Assembly (NCBI GenBank): GCA_046756245.1
Contig: JBHHVZ010000079.1
Location: 1-12,931, forward strand
Direction of reading: 5' to 3'
Length of the DNA stretch: 12,931 bases
From: G021776435 sp046756245
GTDB lineage: Bacteria > Pseudomonadota > Alphaproteobacteria > Caulobacterales > Parvularculaceae
Shown here: positions 5,301 through 12,931 of the stretch, piece after piece
Position numbering within the stretch: position 1 is the stretch's first letter
Layout: every line of letters begins with the position of its first letter
The notes under the pieces: model-generated
Databases searched by the model: none
What the model saw: only the letters and a program-made list of their open reading frames with translations
Told to the model about the DNA's origin: nothing
Translations under genes and position numbers: made by a program

Positions 5301-8084
5301 ATGAAATCAAACGCCCCCTGGAGCGTTAAAGGCATTGAGCGCGACGCCCGCGAAACTGCAAAAGAAGCCGCCAAGCGCGAGGGGATGACGGTCGGAGAAT
5401 GGCTTAATCAGGTGATTTACCAGGCCGGCGACCCGGAAGAGGAATCGAGCGGCGACATTGAAGGGCTCGGCCTCAAGGATCTCGTCAAGGCGATCGAGCA
5501 TTTAAACCGGCGCCTGATCGCCGCCGAATCGAAAAGCCTCGACGCCGTCAATAATCTTTCGCGCAGCGTCGGCGGCGTGGTCGAACGGCTGCAGCGGATC
5601 GAGCGGACTCAGCACGAAGGCGGCGCGCCGGGCGCGCCGGACAATATAGAGGCGCGGCTTGCTCAGCTCGAAAGCGGCGGCGGCGAGCGCGAACGCATCG
5701 AAGCGCTTAAAGCGCTGGAAAAAGCGGTTTCCCAGATCGCCCTGCAATTCGACTCGACCCACAAGGCGACGATCGCGCGCATCGACGCCAATGAACGCCA
5801 GCTTCAGGAATTCGCCAGCCGGCTCGACCATGTGGGCGGCGACGCATCCGGCGCGGATTATCAAGCCGTCGATGAAATCTCTTCGCGGCTCGCGCGCATC
5901 GAGCGCATCGCAGAAAAAGCGTCCGCCTTCGAAGGCGGAGAAGCCAGCGACTTCGATGCGGAATTCGTCGAGAACACGGGCAAACGCATGCGGGTCCTCG
6001 GCGACGAGATCAAGCGCTGCGGCGACCAGATCCGCTCGATCGACCAGGGCCTCGCCAAGCTGTCCGAACAGATCGACGCCGCCGAGCGGCGCAGTTCGGA
6101 AGGCGTGCAGAAAGTCTCGGAAACGATTACGGAACTGCGCGCCCAATTCGGGCAATTCGACGAGCGCGAGGAGGAAACGCGCACCGAGCTTGAAGCGGCC
6201 GTCTCCGCCGCCACCCAGCACGCCGACGAACGCATCGAAAACCTCCAGGCGACGCTCGACGAAACGATCGCGCGCCTCAGCAGCGAAAACGCCGGCAAGG
6301 GCGATCTTTCCATTGACCTGCGCAAAGAAGATGCGCGGCCGAAAGAAGACGCCGCAGTTCCCGAAATCGATGACGAAGTTGACGTCGTCGAAGAAGACCT
6401 CGCCGAGGAAGGCGCGGAAGATCTCCTTGACGACGGGTTCGACGACGATCTCGATGATCCATTCGATCTTGACGACGAGGCCGAGCGCAAAGCCGACGGC
6501 GCGGATGATGAAGAGGCCGGCGAACCGATAAATTTCGATCTCGATAAGGACGAATCTGAAGACGAGGCGTCCTCTCCGGCGCCAAACGTCGCCCGTGATA
6601 TTCTCGAAGAAGTGAAGCAGGCGTTCAGCGGAAAACGATCGAAAGAAAGCGAAGATGCGCCCGCCGCCGAACCGGCGAGCGGCGTTGCGGACGATCTTGA
6701 ATCCATCCTCGCCGAAGCGGAAGCCGAAGCCGGAACGGAAACCGAAGCCGAAGCCGAACAGGCGGCGGGCGGCGTCGAAAAATCCGCGCCGGCCGTTACG
6801 AACGGCGAAGGGGCCGAAAAGGCCGGCGCCGCCAGGACAGGCCGCGAAACTGCAAAGGCGATGCTTCTGGCCCAGTCCGAAGATGACGCGCTGACAGAGA
6901 AACAAAGCGATACGACGGGCAAGCCGGACGACTACCTGAAAGCGGCGCGGCGCGCGGCGCAGGCGAACGCCAGGCGCCCGGGCGGCGCACAGGGGTCGGC
7001 CCAGGGCAAGCTGTCTCCCAAACAGAAGGCGATTCTCGCCGCTCAGGCGCGACAGCAGCAGCGCGCCCGCACCAGCGAATTACAACCTGAAAGGCCGCGG
7101 CCGAAAAAGCTCTCCCAAATAGGACGCGACCAATTGGCGTCCGATGACCAAGAACCCCGCCTTATCCCCGGCATGTTCTCCTTCTTGCGCGGCGAGGTCC
7201 CGTTTCTGAAGACGAAACGCGCCAGCGGCGAGACTGAAAAGAACCGGCCTGACGCCGCCGATTACGGCGCGGACAAAAGTTCGGCCCTTCCATCCGGCGC
7301 GAGGCCGATGACAATCGCGCTCGGCGCGGCGATCGCGCTCGCCGCCGCCGCACTGTTCTTTCTGGTCAAGGACATCATCTTCGGGCCGACGGCGCCGGCC
7401 GAGACCCCGGCGCAGACGGAACAGCCGCCATCTGGCGCGAACATGCAGTTCGCCTCCCCGACTGATTCTCCTGCGATTGAAAGACTCGACGCGGTGATTA
7501 ACCCGCGCGATCTTTACATGGAAAGCATCAGCGCCTATCGCAGCGCCGCCGACGACGCAGCAGTCGCTCAGGCGATTGCAGGTCTTGAACGGGCCGCAGC
7601 TCTCGGTCATCCGCCCGCCCAGCTTCAGCTCGCCGAGTTCTACAAGCTCGGACAGGGCGTGCCGAAAGATCTCGCGCAGGCGCGCACCTGGTACGAGCGC
7701 GCCGCAAACGGCGGCAATGTGCTCGCCATGCACCGCCTCGGCGTGATGACGGCGCGCGGCGAAGGCGGCCCCGCCGACGCCCAGGCCGCAATCGGCTGGT
7801 TCGAGCAGGCCGCCGATCACGGGTTGGTGGACGCACAGTACAATCTCGGCACGCTTTACAATCCGGGCGACGACGGTTCTGCTTCCCCAACGCGGGACGC
7901 GGGCAAGGCGTACTACTGGTACAGTCTCGCCGCGCGCGGCGGCGACAGTCAGGCGGGCGCGCTCGCCAAGGCGATGGCCGGCGCGCTGACGCCGGAGAAA
8001 AAACAGGAGCTCGACGCCGCCGTCGAAAGCTGGGTAGCCGCTCAATCCGATCCGGAAGCAAACACCCTCGCCTCCCCGTCCTGA
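5301..8084 (+). CDS. PodJ-like polar localization protein with Sel1 repeats
   Basis: In Caulobacter and rhizobia PodJ is an inner-membrane scaffold that marks one pole and recruits polarity and division factors. This 927-residue protein has the alphaproteobacterial N-terminus MKSNAPWSVKGIERDARETA and GMTVGEWLNQVI (1-39). A long coiled-coil-like stretch (about 75-350) follows, then a strongly acidic Asp/Glu segment (about 353-425), an EAEAEAGTETEAEAE run near 474, and a basic Ala/Gln-rich segment. One membrane span sits at about 670-692 (TIALGAAIALAAAALFFLVKDIIF). The C-terminal part, about 735-905, has three to four Sel1 repeats and would be periplasmic. It ends about 25 residues after the last repeat, without the peptidoglycan-binding domain found at the end of Caulobacter PodJ. 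ATG 5301 fits the conserved start; the frame is open 26 codons upstream but unconserved. It appears to be transcribed alone. Confidence 0.85.
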   Translation: MKSNAPWSVKGIERDARETAKEAAKREGMTVGEWLNQVIYQAGDPEEESSGDIEGLGLKDLVKAIEHLNRRLIAAESKSLDAVNNLSRSVGGVVERLQRIERTQHEGGAPGAPDNIEARLAQLESGGGERERIEALKALEKAVSQIALQFDSTHKATIARIDANERQLQEFASRLDHVGGDASGADYQAVDEISSRLARIERIAEKASAFEGGEASDFDAEFVENTGKRMRVLGDEIKRCGDQIRSIDQGLAKLSEQIDAAERRSSEGVQKVSETITELRAQFGQFDEREEETRTELEAAVSAATQHADERIENLQATLDETIARLSSENAGKGDLSIDLRKEDARPKEDAAVPEIDDEVDVVEEDLAEEGAEDLLDDGFDDDLDDPFDLDDEAERKADGADDEEAGEPINFDLDKDESEDEASSPAPNVARDILEEVKQAFSGKRSKESEDAPAAEPASGVADDLESILAEAEAEAGTETEAEAEQAAGGVEKSAPAVTNGEGAEKAGAARTGRETAKAMLLAQSEDDALTEKQSDTTGKPDDYLKAARRAAQANARRPGGAQGSAQGKLSPKQKAILAAQARQQQRARTSELQPERPRPKKLSQIGRDQLASDDQEPRLIPGMFSFLRGEVPFLKTKRASGETEKNRPDAADYGADKSSALPSGARPMTIALGAAIALAAAALFFLVKDIIFGPTAPAETPAQTEQPPSGANMQFASPTDSPAIERLDAVINPRDLYMESISAYRSAADDAAVAQAIAGLERAAALGHPPAQLQLAEFYKLGQGVPKDLAQARTWYERAANGGNVLAMHRLGVMTARGEGGPADAQAAIGWFEQAADHGLVDAQYNLGTLYNPGDDGSASPTRDAGKAYYWYSLAARGGDSQAGALAKAMAGALTPEKKQELDAAVESWVAAQSDPEANTLASPS
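6711..6764 (+). repeat. Short GAAGCC-type tandem repeat inside the PodJ-like gene
   Basis: Degenerate GAAGCC/GAAACC hexamers run in tandem and encode the EAEAEAGTETEAEAE segment. The unit is a multiple of three, so length changes would keep the frame. It lies in the low-complexity acidic linker before the membrane span and may vary between strains. Confidence 0.55.
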
Positions 8085-8152
8085 TCCGATCCATTCGAAT
8101 TCTTCCGGTTCGCTTGCACCCGCCGCGCGCCCGCTTATGATTGACGCCAAGT

Positions 8153-8237
8153 TGCGCTGACGACCTGAGATCCTATTCAAAGGTCGACATTGAAAGACGA
8201 AGCTTTTCTCTGGAGCCCATAAGTCTCGGTCAGCGCA
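8153..8237. repeat. 9-bp inverted repeat in the gap before the TauE/SafE gene
   Basis: TGCGCTGAC (8153-8161) and GTCAGCGCA (8229-8237) are exact inverted copies 67 nt apart, in the 188-bp gap between the PodJ-like gene and the permease gene. They could close a structured leader ending about 35 nt before the start, or be operator half-sites. A TTGACG at 8141 might be a -35, but no matching -10 is visible. Confidence 0.3.
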
Positions 8238-8272
8238 GCGTTGAATGAATCGGCGAGGCGCTGAAGAGTCGC

Positions 8273-9184
8273 ATGCAGATTTATCTCCCCATAGCGGAGA
8301 TGCCGGTCGATCCGTTCATCATTATTGCAATGGGCGGCGCAGTCGGATTTTTGTCTGGCATGTTCGGCGTCGGCGGCGGATTTTTGATGACGCCGCTGCT
8401 GATTTTTTACGGCGTCCCGCCGGCCGTAGCGGTCGGCACCGAAGCAAGCCAGATCGTCGGCGCGTCCGTTTCAGGCGTGACGGCGCACCTGCGCCGCAAG
8501 ACGGTCGATTTTCAGATGGGCGTGCTGCTGGTCGCCGGCGGCGCGGCCGGCGCTGTCGCCGGGGTGGCGCTTTTTCGCTATCTCCGCGAACTCGGCCATG
8601 TCGATGCGTTCATTTCGGTCGCCTACATGATTTTTCTGAGCATAGTAGGCGCGTTGATGCTGGCCGAAAGTCTGCGCGCGCTCTTGCGGCCGCCGCGAGC
8701 AGGCGCGCCGCGCCGGCGCAAACGCCGCATGGCGTGGATGGCCGCGCTTCCTCTGGCGATGCGATTTCGCCGCTCGCAGCTTTACATAAGTCCGGGCCCG
8801 CCGCTCGTCATCGGCGCGATCGGCGGCGTGCTCTCGGCGATCATGGGGGTCGGCGGCGGTTTCATCATGGTGCCGGCGATGATCTACATCCTGCAGATGC
8901 CGACCGGTGTGGCGATCGGCACGTCGCTGTTTCAGATCATTTTCGTCACCGCCATCACCACGGTCCTGCACGCTGCCGCCAATCAGACGGTGGATATCGT
9001 TCTGGCGCTGTTGCTTCTGAGCGGCGGCGTCATCGGCGCGCAGCTCGGCGCGCGCGCCGGCGTCGCTCTGAAGGCTGAACAGTTGCGCGCGCTGCTGGCG
9101 CTGATCGTGTTGGCGGTGGGCGCGCGGTTTCTGTTCGACCTCACTGCACAGCCTGCGTCGCCTTTCGTGGTGAGTCCGGCATGA
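8273..9184 (+). CDS. TauE/SafE family permease (sulfite exporter-like)
   Basis: TauE/SafE proteins are inner-membrane carriers thought to move sulfur- or carbon-containing anions such as sulfite, sulfoacetate or related organic acids. The 303-residue product has the two-fold repeat of the family: GMFGVGGGFLMTP (29-41) and IMGVGGGFIMVP (190-201), each preceded by a hydrophobic helix, with seven or eight predicted spans overall. A basic cytoplasmic loop (RPPRAGAPRRRKRR, about 142-155) divides the halves. Substrate cannot be read from the sequence. ATG 8273 follows a GAAGAG at modest spacing. Its stop overlaps the start of the next gene (ATGA at 9181-9184), so the two are translationally coupled. 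This pair recurs in alphaproteobacteria, which suggests a joint function. Confidence 0.92.
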   Translation: MQIYLPIAEMPVDPFIIIAMGGAVGFLSGMFGVGGGFLMTPLLIFYGVPPAVAVGTEASQIVGASVSGVTAHLRRKTVDFQMGVLLVAGGAAGAVAGVALFRYLRELGHVDAFISVAYMIFLSIVGALMLAESLRALLRPPRAGAPRRRKRRMAWMAALPLAMRFRRSQLYISPGPPLVIGAIGGVLSAIMGVGGGFIMVPAMIYILQMPTGVAIGTSLFQIIFVTAITTVLHAAANQTVDIVLALLLLSGGVIGAQLGARAGVALKAEQLRALLALIVLAVGARFLFDLTAQPASPFVVSPA

Positions 9185-9960
9185 TGCGGTTCGTCATAGC
9201 CCTTATCCTCGCCTGGATGGCGTCGAGCGCGGCGCGCGCCGCCGAAATCGCTGTCGCCCTTACCGAGGACGAAGTCGCCGTCGACGCGGGATTTACCGGC
9301 GCGCGGGTAACGCTGTTCGGCGTTGTCGAGGGACTGCCGGAAGAAGAAGCCCGCGCCAGCGACATTATCGCCGTCGTACGCGGGCCGGCCGCCGATTTCC
9401 AAATCCGCCGTATGCAGAAGGAGAACCTGTTCTGGCTGCCGGGCCCAGTCATCACGCTAAAAGACGCGCCGGGACTCTATTTGACGAGCGCGACCCGCCC
9501 GATCGCCGACATTGCGCCGATTGAAGACCGCCAACGCTTCGGACTGGGCGCAGAACACGCCAACATCACGCCAGCGTTCGCGCCAAGAAACGCCGACGCG
9601 GCGGCGGTCCTGGAAGACGTTGGCGCGGCGGCGCTGATCCGGGCCTATGCGCAGGCCGCCCATGTGCGCGGGGCCTTCCGCAACGACAGCGACGGCATAG
9701 CGTTCGTGAAAGGAACGCTTTTCACCATCGCCGTCGATCTTCCCGCCGACACGCCGGTCGGCTTCTATGCAGCGACCGTTTATTTCTACCGCGGCGGCGA
9801 ATTGCTCGATCAGGACGATGCGACGCTGTCCGTCAGGAAAGTCGGCGTCGAGCGGCGCATCTACGATCTCGCGCACGGACGCCCCGTCGCCTATGGCCTC
9901 ATGTGCGTCGTCGCGGCGTTTCTCGCAGGCTGGCTGGCTTCGATCGCGTTTCGCAAATAA
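9181..9960 (+). CDS. Alph_Pro_TM (TIGR02186-type) membrane-anchored periplasmic protein
   Basis: The 259-residue product starts with a signal peptide (MMRFVIALILAWMASSAARA, cleavage likely after ARA at 20), continues with a periplasmic beta-rich domain, and ends with a single membrane anchor (about 236-257, AYGLMCVVAAFLAGWLASIAF) and a short basic tail. Family features visible are VTLFGVVEG near 39-47, IIAVVRGP near 62-69 with RRMQKENLFWLPG after it, and YLTSATRPIADI. No enzyme motif is evident and the biochemical role is unknown. Coupled start (9181, or the second ATG at 9184) with the TauE/SafE gene suggests an accessory subunit for that permease, for example a periplasmic adaptor; this is inference from context. 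Confidence 0.85.
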   Translation: MMRFVIALILAWMASSAARAAEIAVALTEDEVAVDAGFTGARVTLFGVVEGLPEEEARASDIIAVVRGPAADFQIRRMQKENLFWLPGPVITLKDAPGLYLTSATRPIADIAPIEDRQRFGLGAEHANITPAFAPRNADAAAVLEDVGAAALIRAYAQAAHVRGAFRNDSDGIAFVKGTLFTIAVDLPADTPVGFYAATVYFYRGGELLDQDDATLSVRKVGVERRIYDLAHGRPVAYGLMCVVAAFLAGWLASIAFRK

Positions 9961-9984
9961 CCTGCTTGGGATTTGTATTTGTAC

Positions 9985-10115
9985 GCGCCTCGTCCTTCGT
10001 GACGACGTATCCCTTCACCATGAGGGCGCCCCCCGGGTCCGGCCGAAGGCCGGCCCGAGGATGAACTCCGCCGCGTCACGAAAGGCGAAGGGACAAGGTC
10101 CCTCAGGATGAAGCG
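9985..10115. repeat. Palindromic intergenic repeat element
   Basis: The gap of 206 bp after the Alph_Pro_TM gene contains nested inverted repeats. CCGGCC-GAA-GGCCGG (10039-10053) is the centre. CTTCGTGACG near 9993-10003 is matched by CGTCACGAA near 10074-10082, and GGGAC-AAG-GTCCC (10090-10102) lies outside. The edges read CGTCCTTCG and CTCAGGATGAAGCGC, a style of intergenic repeat that I recall as common in alphaproteobacteria. It may also act as a transcription stop for the upstream operon. No gene is visible in it. Confidence 0.55.
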
Positions 10116-10166
10116 CTATGATTCCAAAAGAAAGCACGCTCCACTAGCATAGGCGCGGGAGAGGAT

Positions 10167-10670
10167 ATGTCCGAAGAAAACAGAATACGCCCGCTGCAGG
10201 AAGACGAGATCACAAGACTGGGGTTTATCGGGCTAATCCCGTTCGCTGTCGGCGCGGCGGGTCTGTGGCTCAGTCCGTGGATCCTCCCGCAGACGCTTGC
10301 GCTCGACCTGCATGTCATAACGCTCGCCTACGCCGGCGTTATCGCAGTCTATCTCGCCGGGATCGGCGCTGGCGCGAAGCTCGCGCCGCGGCTCGAGGCG
10401 CGCGGCGAATTTATCTCCGGCGCCGTCGCCGTCCTCGCCGTCTGGACGGCGATCTGGCAGGGCGGCGTATTTTACTTTTCGATCGGCGCGGTGTGGCGCT
10501 ATCTGATTATTCTCCTGGTTCTCGTCTACCTGCTCATGCGTGACCGCGCCGCCGTGCGCGCTGGCCTCTTGCCGCTATGGTACGGAGAATTGCGAACGCG
10601 GCTTACTTTCTGGGCGGGCATGAGCATGGTGCTGATCATGAGCCGGCTCATGCTGTGGGGATATTACTGA
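10167..10670 (+). CDS. DUF3429-like integral membrane protein
   Basis: This 167-residue protein has about five predicted membrane helices: LGFIGLIPFAVGAAGLWL, VITLAYAGVIAVYLAGI, AVAVLAVWTAIWQGGVF, LIILLVLVYLLM and AGMSMVLIMSRLML. The opening LGFIGLIPF and the following AYAGVIAVYLAGIGAG recall the DUF3429 (TMEM69-like) family, whose function is not known. The last 40 residues hold a loop, LWYGELRTRLTFW, before the final helix. ATG 10167 is preceded by GGGAGAGG. It stands 88 nt ahead of the methylcrotonoyl-CoA carboxylase gene on the same strand, so readthrough is possible, but no functional link is evident. Confidence 0.72.
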   Translation: MSEENRIRPLQEDEITRLGFIGLIPFAVGAAGLWLSPWILPQTLALDLHVITLAYAGVIAVYLAGIGAGAKLAPRLEARGEFISGAVAVLAVWTAIWQGGVFYFSIGAVWRYLIILLVLVYLLMRDRAAVRAGLLPLWYGELRTRLTFWAGMSMVLIMSRLMLWGYY

Positions 10671-10758
10671 GGCGGGAGCGCGAGGCGGCGTCTAATCAGT
10701 TCCATTACCGGCGCCCGTTTGGTAAACCATTGAAAACCATAAGGAACAAGAAGCCCGC

Positions 10759-12366
10759 ATGTCCGTCATCGAATCCAGGATCGACCCGCGCTCGGAAAGC
10801 TTCGCCGCCAATGACAAAGCCCTGCGCGCGCTGGTCGCAGAGCTCAAGGCCAACGCCGATAAAGTCGCCGGGGGCGGCGGGAAGCGCTACGGCGAACGCC
10901 ACAAGGCGCGTGGTAAGCTGCTGGCGCGCGAGCGCGTCGCGCGGCTTCTCGATCCCGGCGCGCCTTTTCTCGAGATCGGCCAGTTCGCCGCCTGGGGCAT
11001 GTATTCCGGCGACGTGATGGCGGCGGGCCTCGTCGCAGGCGTCGGGCGCATCAGCGGGACGACATGCATGATCGTCGTCAACGACCCGACGGTCAAAGGC
11101 GGAACCTATCTTCCGATGACGGTGAAAAAACACCTGCGTGCGCAGGAAATTGCGGCGCAGAACCGACTGCCCTGCGTTTATCTGGTGGAGTCCGGCGGCG
11201 CTTTCCTGGCGATGCAGGACGAAGTTTTTCCGGACAGGGAGCATTTCGGCCGCATCTTTTACAATCAGGCGCAGATGTCGGCGGCGGGAATTCCGCAGAT
11301 TTCCATCGTGCATGGGAGCTGCACCGCCGGCGGCGCCTATATGCCGGCGATGTCGGACGAGGCGGTGATCGTCCGCCGGCAGGGCACGATCTTTCTGGGC
11401 GGCCCGCCGCTCGTCAAAGCCGCGACCGGCGAGATCGTCACCGCCGAAGAACTCGGCGGCGGCGACGTTCATGCGCGCGAATCGGGCGTTGCGGATCATC
11501 TCGCCGAAGATGACGACCACGCGCTGGGGCTGGCGCGCCGTATCGTGTCGCGCCTGAACTGGGAAAAGCTCGGCCCCGCGCCCGCCGCCGACGTTGAAGC
11601 GACGCTCTATCCGGCCGAGGAGCTTTACGGCGTCGTCGAGATGGACGCCCGCAAACCTTATGACGCGCGCGAGATCATCGCCCGGCTTGTCGACGGCTCG
11701 CGCTTCGACGAGTTCAAGCCGCTTTACGGCTCAACGCTGGTGACGGGTTTTGCGCGGCTTCACGGCTTTCCAGTCGGGGTGCTGGCCAATAACGGCATTC
11801 TCTTTTCGGAAAGCGCGCTTAAAGGCGCGCATTTCATCGAGCTCTGTTGTCAGCGCAAAACGCCGCTCATCTTCCTGCAGAACATCACCGGCTTCATGGT
11901 CGGCAAGTCGGCCGAGGCCGGCGGCATCGCCAAGGACGGCGCCAAAATGGTGACGGCGGTTTCCTGCGCGCGCGTGCCGAAATTCACCGTCGTCGTCGGC
12001 GGGTCCTACGGGGCCGGCAATTACGGCATGTGCGGGCGCGCCTACGGGCCGCGCTTCATGTGGATGTGGCCCAATGCGCGGATCTCGGTGATGGGCGGCG
12101 AACAGGCGGCAAGCGTGCTCGCGACCGTGAAGCGCGACGGGTTGGAGGCCAAGGGCGAAGAGTGGTCTGCGGAAGACGAAGAGGAATTCAGGAATAAAAT
12201 ACGCGCCGATTACGACCGTCAGGGCTCGCCCTATTATTCCTCGGCGCGGCTGTGGGACGACGGCATTATCGACCCGGCCCAGACGCGGGACGTCTTGGGC
12301 CTGTGTTTATCGGCGGCGATGAACGCCCCCGTCGAAGATACGAAATTCGGCGTGTTCAGGATGTAA
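10759..12366 (+). CDS. mccB: Methylcrotonoyl-CoA carboxylase beta subunit (carboxyltransferase)
   Basis: With its biotin-bearing alpha partner, this subunit carboxylates 3-methylcrotonyl-CoA to 3-methylglutaconyl-CoA in leucine breakdown. At 535 residues it is the expected size, with an N-terminal (about 30-280) and a C-terminal (about 290-520) crotonase-like half. Marker blocks are GSCTAGGAYMPAMSDE (186-201), ANNGILFSESALKGAHFIELC (about 343-363), NITGFMVGKSAEAGGIAKDG (about 375-394) and GGSYGAGNYGM (414-424); the glycines at 191-192 and 418-420 sit where oxyanion holes form. These fit the 3-methylcrotonyl type better than the propionyl type. No biotin-attachment motif is present, as expected. 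The ATG has AAGGAACAAGAAG upstream. A crotonase follows after 18 nt, forming the liu order; the alpha subunit gene should lie beyond the window. Also called liuB. Confidence 0.93.
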   Translation: MSVIESRIDPRSESFAANDKALRALVAELKANADKVAGGGGKRYGERHKARGKLLARERVARLLDPGAPFLEIGQFAAWGMYSGDVMAAGLVAGVGRISGTTCMIVVNDPTVKGGTYLPMTVKKHLRAQEIAAQNRLPCVYLVESGGAFLAMQDEVFPDREHFGRIFYNQAQMSAAGIPQISIVHGSCTAGGAYMPAMSDEAVIVRRQGTIFLGGPPLVKAATGEIVTAEELGGGDVHARESGVADHLAEDDDHALGLARRIVSRLNWEKLGPAPAADVEATLYPAEELYGVVEMDARKPYDAREIIARLVDGSRFDEFKPLYGSTLVTGFARLHGFPVGVLANNGILFSESALKGAHFIELCCQRKTPLIFLQNITGFMVGKSAEAGGIAKDGAKMVTAVSCARVPKFTVVVGGSYGAGNYGMCGRAYGPRFMWMWPNARISVMGGEQAASVLATVKRDGLEAKGEEWSAEDEEEFRNKIRADYDRQGSPYYSSARLWDDGIIDPAQTRDVLGLCLSAAMNAPVEDTKFGVFRM

Positions 12367-12384
12367 CAGACAAACAGGACGTCC

Positions 12385-12931
12385 ATGACCGAACCGCTCC
12401 TCATCACCACCATCGACTCCCGCGGCGTGGCGCGGCTGACCATGAACCGGCCGGAGATCAGAAACGCCTTCAACCAGGCGCTGATCGGCCAGATCTGCGA
12501 CGCCATCGGGCGATTGAACGCCGACGCCAATGTGCGCGTCATCGTGCTCACGGGCGCCGGTTCGGCGTTTTCGGCCGGCGCTGACCTTCATATGATGCGT
12601 GCGGTCGCCGATTATTCGCCGATGGAAAACAAGGACGATGCGCGCCGGCTTGCGCACATGCTGCATGCAATCTATTGCGCCTCAAAGCCGACGGTGGCGC
12701 TCGTCAACGGCCCGGCCATGGGCGGCGGGCTCGGCCTGATTGCGGCCTGCGACATCGCGATTGCGGCGGAAGAAGCCTTCTTCGCGCTCACCGAAGCGCG
12801 CATCGGCCTCATCCCGGCGGTGATTTCGCCCTTCGTCATGCAGGCGATCGGCGCGCGCCAGGCGCGGCGTTATTTCCTCACCGGCGAGCGGTTCGACGCG
12901 GTGCGCGCGAAAGAACTGGGGCTCGTGCATA
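12385..12931 (+). CDS. Enoyl-CoA hydratase/isomerase (LiuC-like), 3' end beyond window
   Basis: This frame opens with ATG at 12385 after an AGGA ribosome binding site and stays open to the window end (182 codons seen; family members have about 260). The product is a crotonase. SAGADLHMM (63-71) and NGPAMGGGLGLIAACDIA (108-125) form the two oxyanion-hole segments. Of the two crotonase catalytic glutamates, the second is kept (LTEARIGL, E137), while the first position is Gly117 (GGGLGL). By position after mccB it is probably the methylglutaconyl-CoA hydratase that makes HMG-CoA (liuC), but the class includes many hydratases and isomerases. The 18-nt gap shows cotranscription with mccB. Confidence 0.9.
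   Translation, partial: MTEPLLITTIDSRGVARLTMNRPEIRNAFNQALIGQICDAIGRLNADANVRVIVLTGAGSAFSAGADLHMMRAVADYSPMENKDDARRLAHMLHAIYCASKPTVALVNGPAMGGGLGLIAACDIAIAAEEAFFALTEARIGLIPAVISPFVMQAIGARQARRYFLTGERFDAVRAKELGLVH

Noticed and set aside
5502..6905. Minus-strand open frame of 467 codons
   Set aside because: Antisense to the coiled-coil and acidic parts of the PodJ-like gene; Phe-rich pattern arises from complementing Glu/Lys codons.
1..12931. CRISPR array, tRNA or rRNA genes
   Set aside because: No regularly spaced direct repeats and no tRNA or rRNA signatures were seen on either strand.

Overview
The window reads as a chromosomal segment of a GC-rich alphaproteobacterium. The main evidence is a PodJ-like polar protein that opens with the WSVKGI...GMTVGEWLNQVI signature, a TauE/SafE permease paired with an Alph_Pro_TM (TIGR02186-type) protein, GANTC sites upstream of the PodJ-like gene, and intergenic palindromic repeats of a kind common in that class. 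I cannot fix the order; Hyphomicrobiales, Caulobacterales and Parvularculales all fit.

Layout. Positions 1-1077 hold the right-hand end of what looks like a restriction-modification or DNA-repair cluster: the tail of an upstream gene, an unrecognised AT-richer gene (62-598), and a very-short-patch repair endonuclease gene (vsr, 595-1077). Positions 1078-1850 carry no convincing gene but several strong palindromes. Positions 1850-2505 hold an AT-rich promoter with a Fur-like box, a GC-rich hairpin leader and a 161-residue protein of unknown function. The next gene is convergent, and the gap contains a perfect 32-bp palindrome. On the minus strand lie a long acyl-CoA dehydrogenase (3204-4985) and a VOC/glyoxalase-fold protein (2705-3115), probably cotranscribed. 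A divergent promoter region (4986-5300) separates them from the plus-strand PodJ-like gene (5301-8084). Then come the overlapping TauE/SafE and Alph_Pro_TM genes (8273-9960), a palindromic intergenic repeat, a DUF3429-like membrane protein (10167-10670), and the start of a leucine-catabolism (liu/mcc) operon: the methylcrotonoyl-CoA carboxylase beta subunit (10759-12366) and a crotonase cut by the window end (12385-12931).

How the genes work together. The carboxylase and hydratase would catalyse successive steps from 3-methylcrotonyl-CoA to HMG-CoA. The minus-strand dehydrogenase belongs to acyl-CoA oxidation but is not the classical isovaleryl-CoA dehydrogenase. The PodJ-like protein belongs to cell polarity. 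Vsr repairs T:G mismatches left by deaminated 5-methylcytosine, so a cytosine-5 methyltransferase is expected just upstream of the window.

I did not find a clearly new multi-gene system. The best candidates for a second look are the unassigned gene coupled to vsr, the Fur-like promoter with structured leader before an unknown protein, the 32-bp palindrome, and the clustered hairpins at 1222-1301. Family assignments come from reading translated sequence and recalled family features, not from searches.
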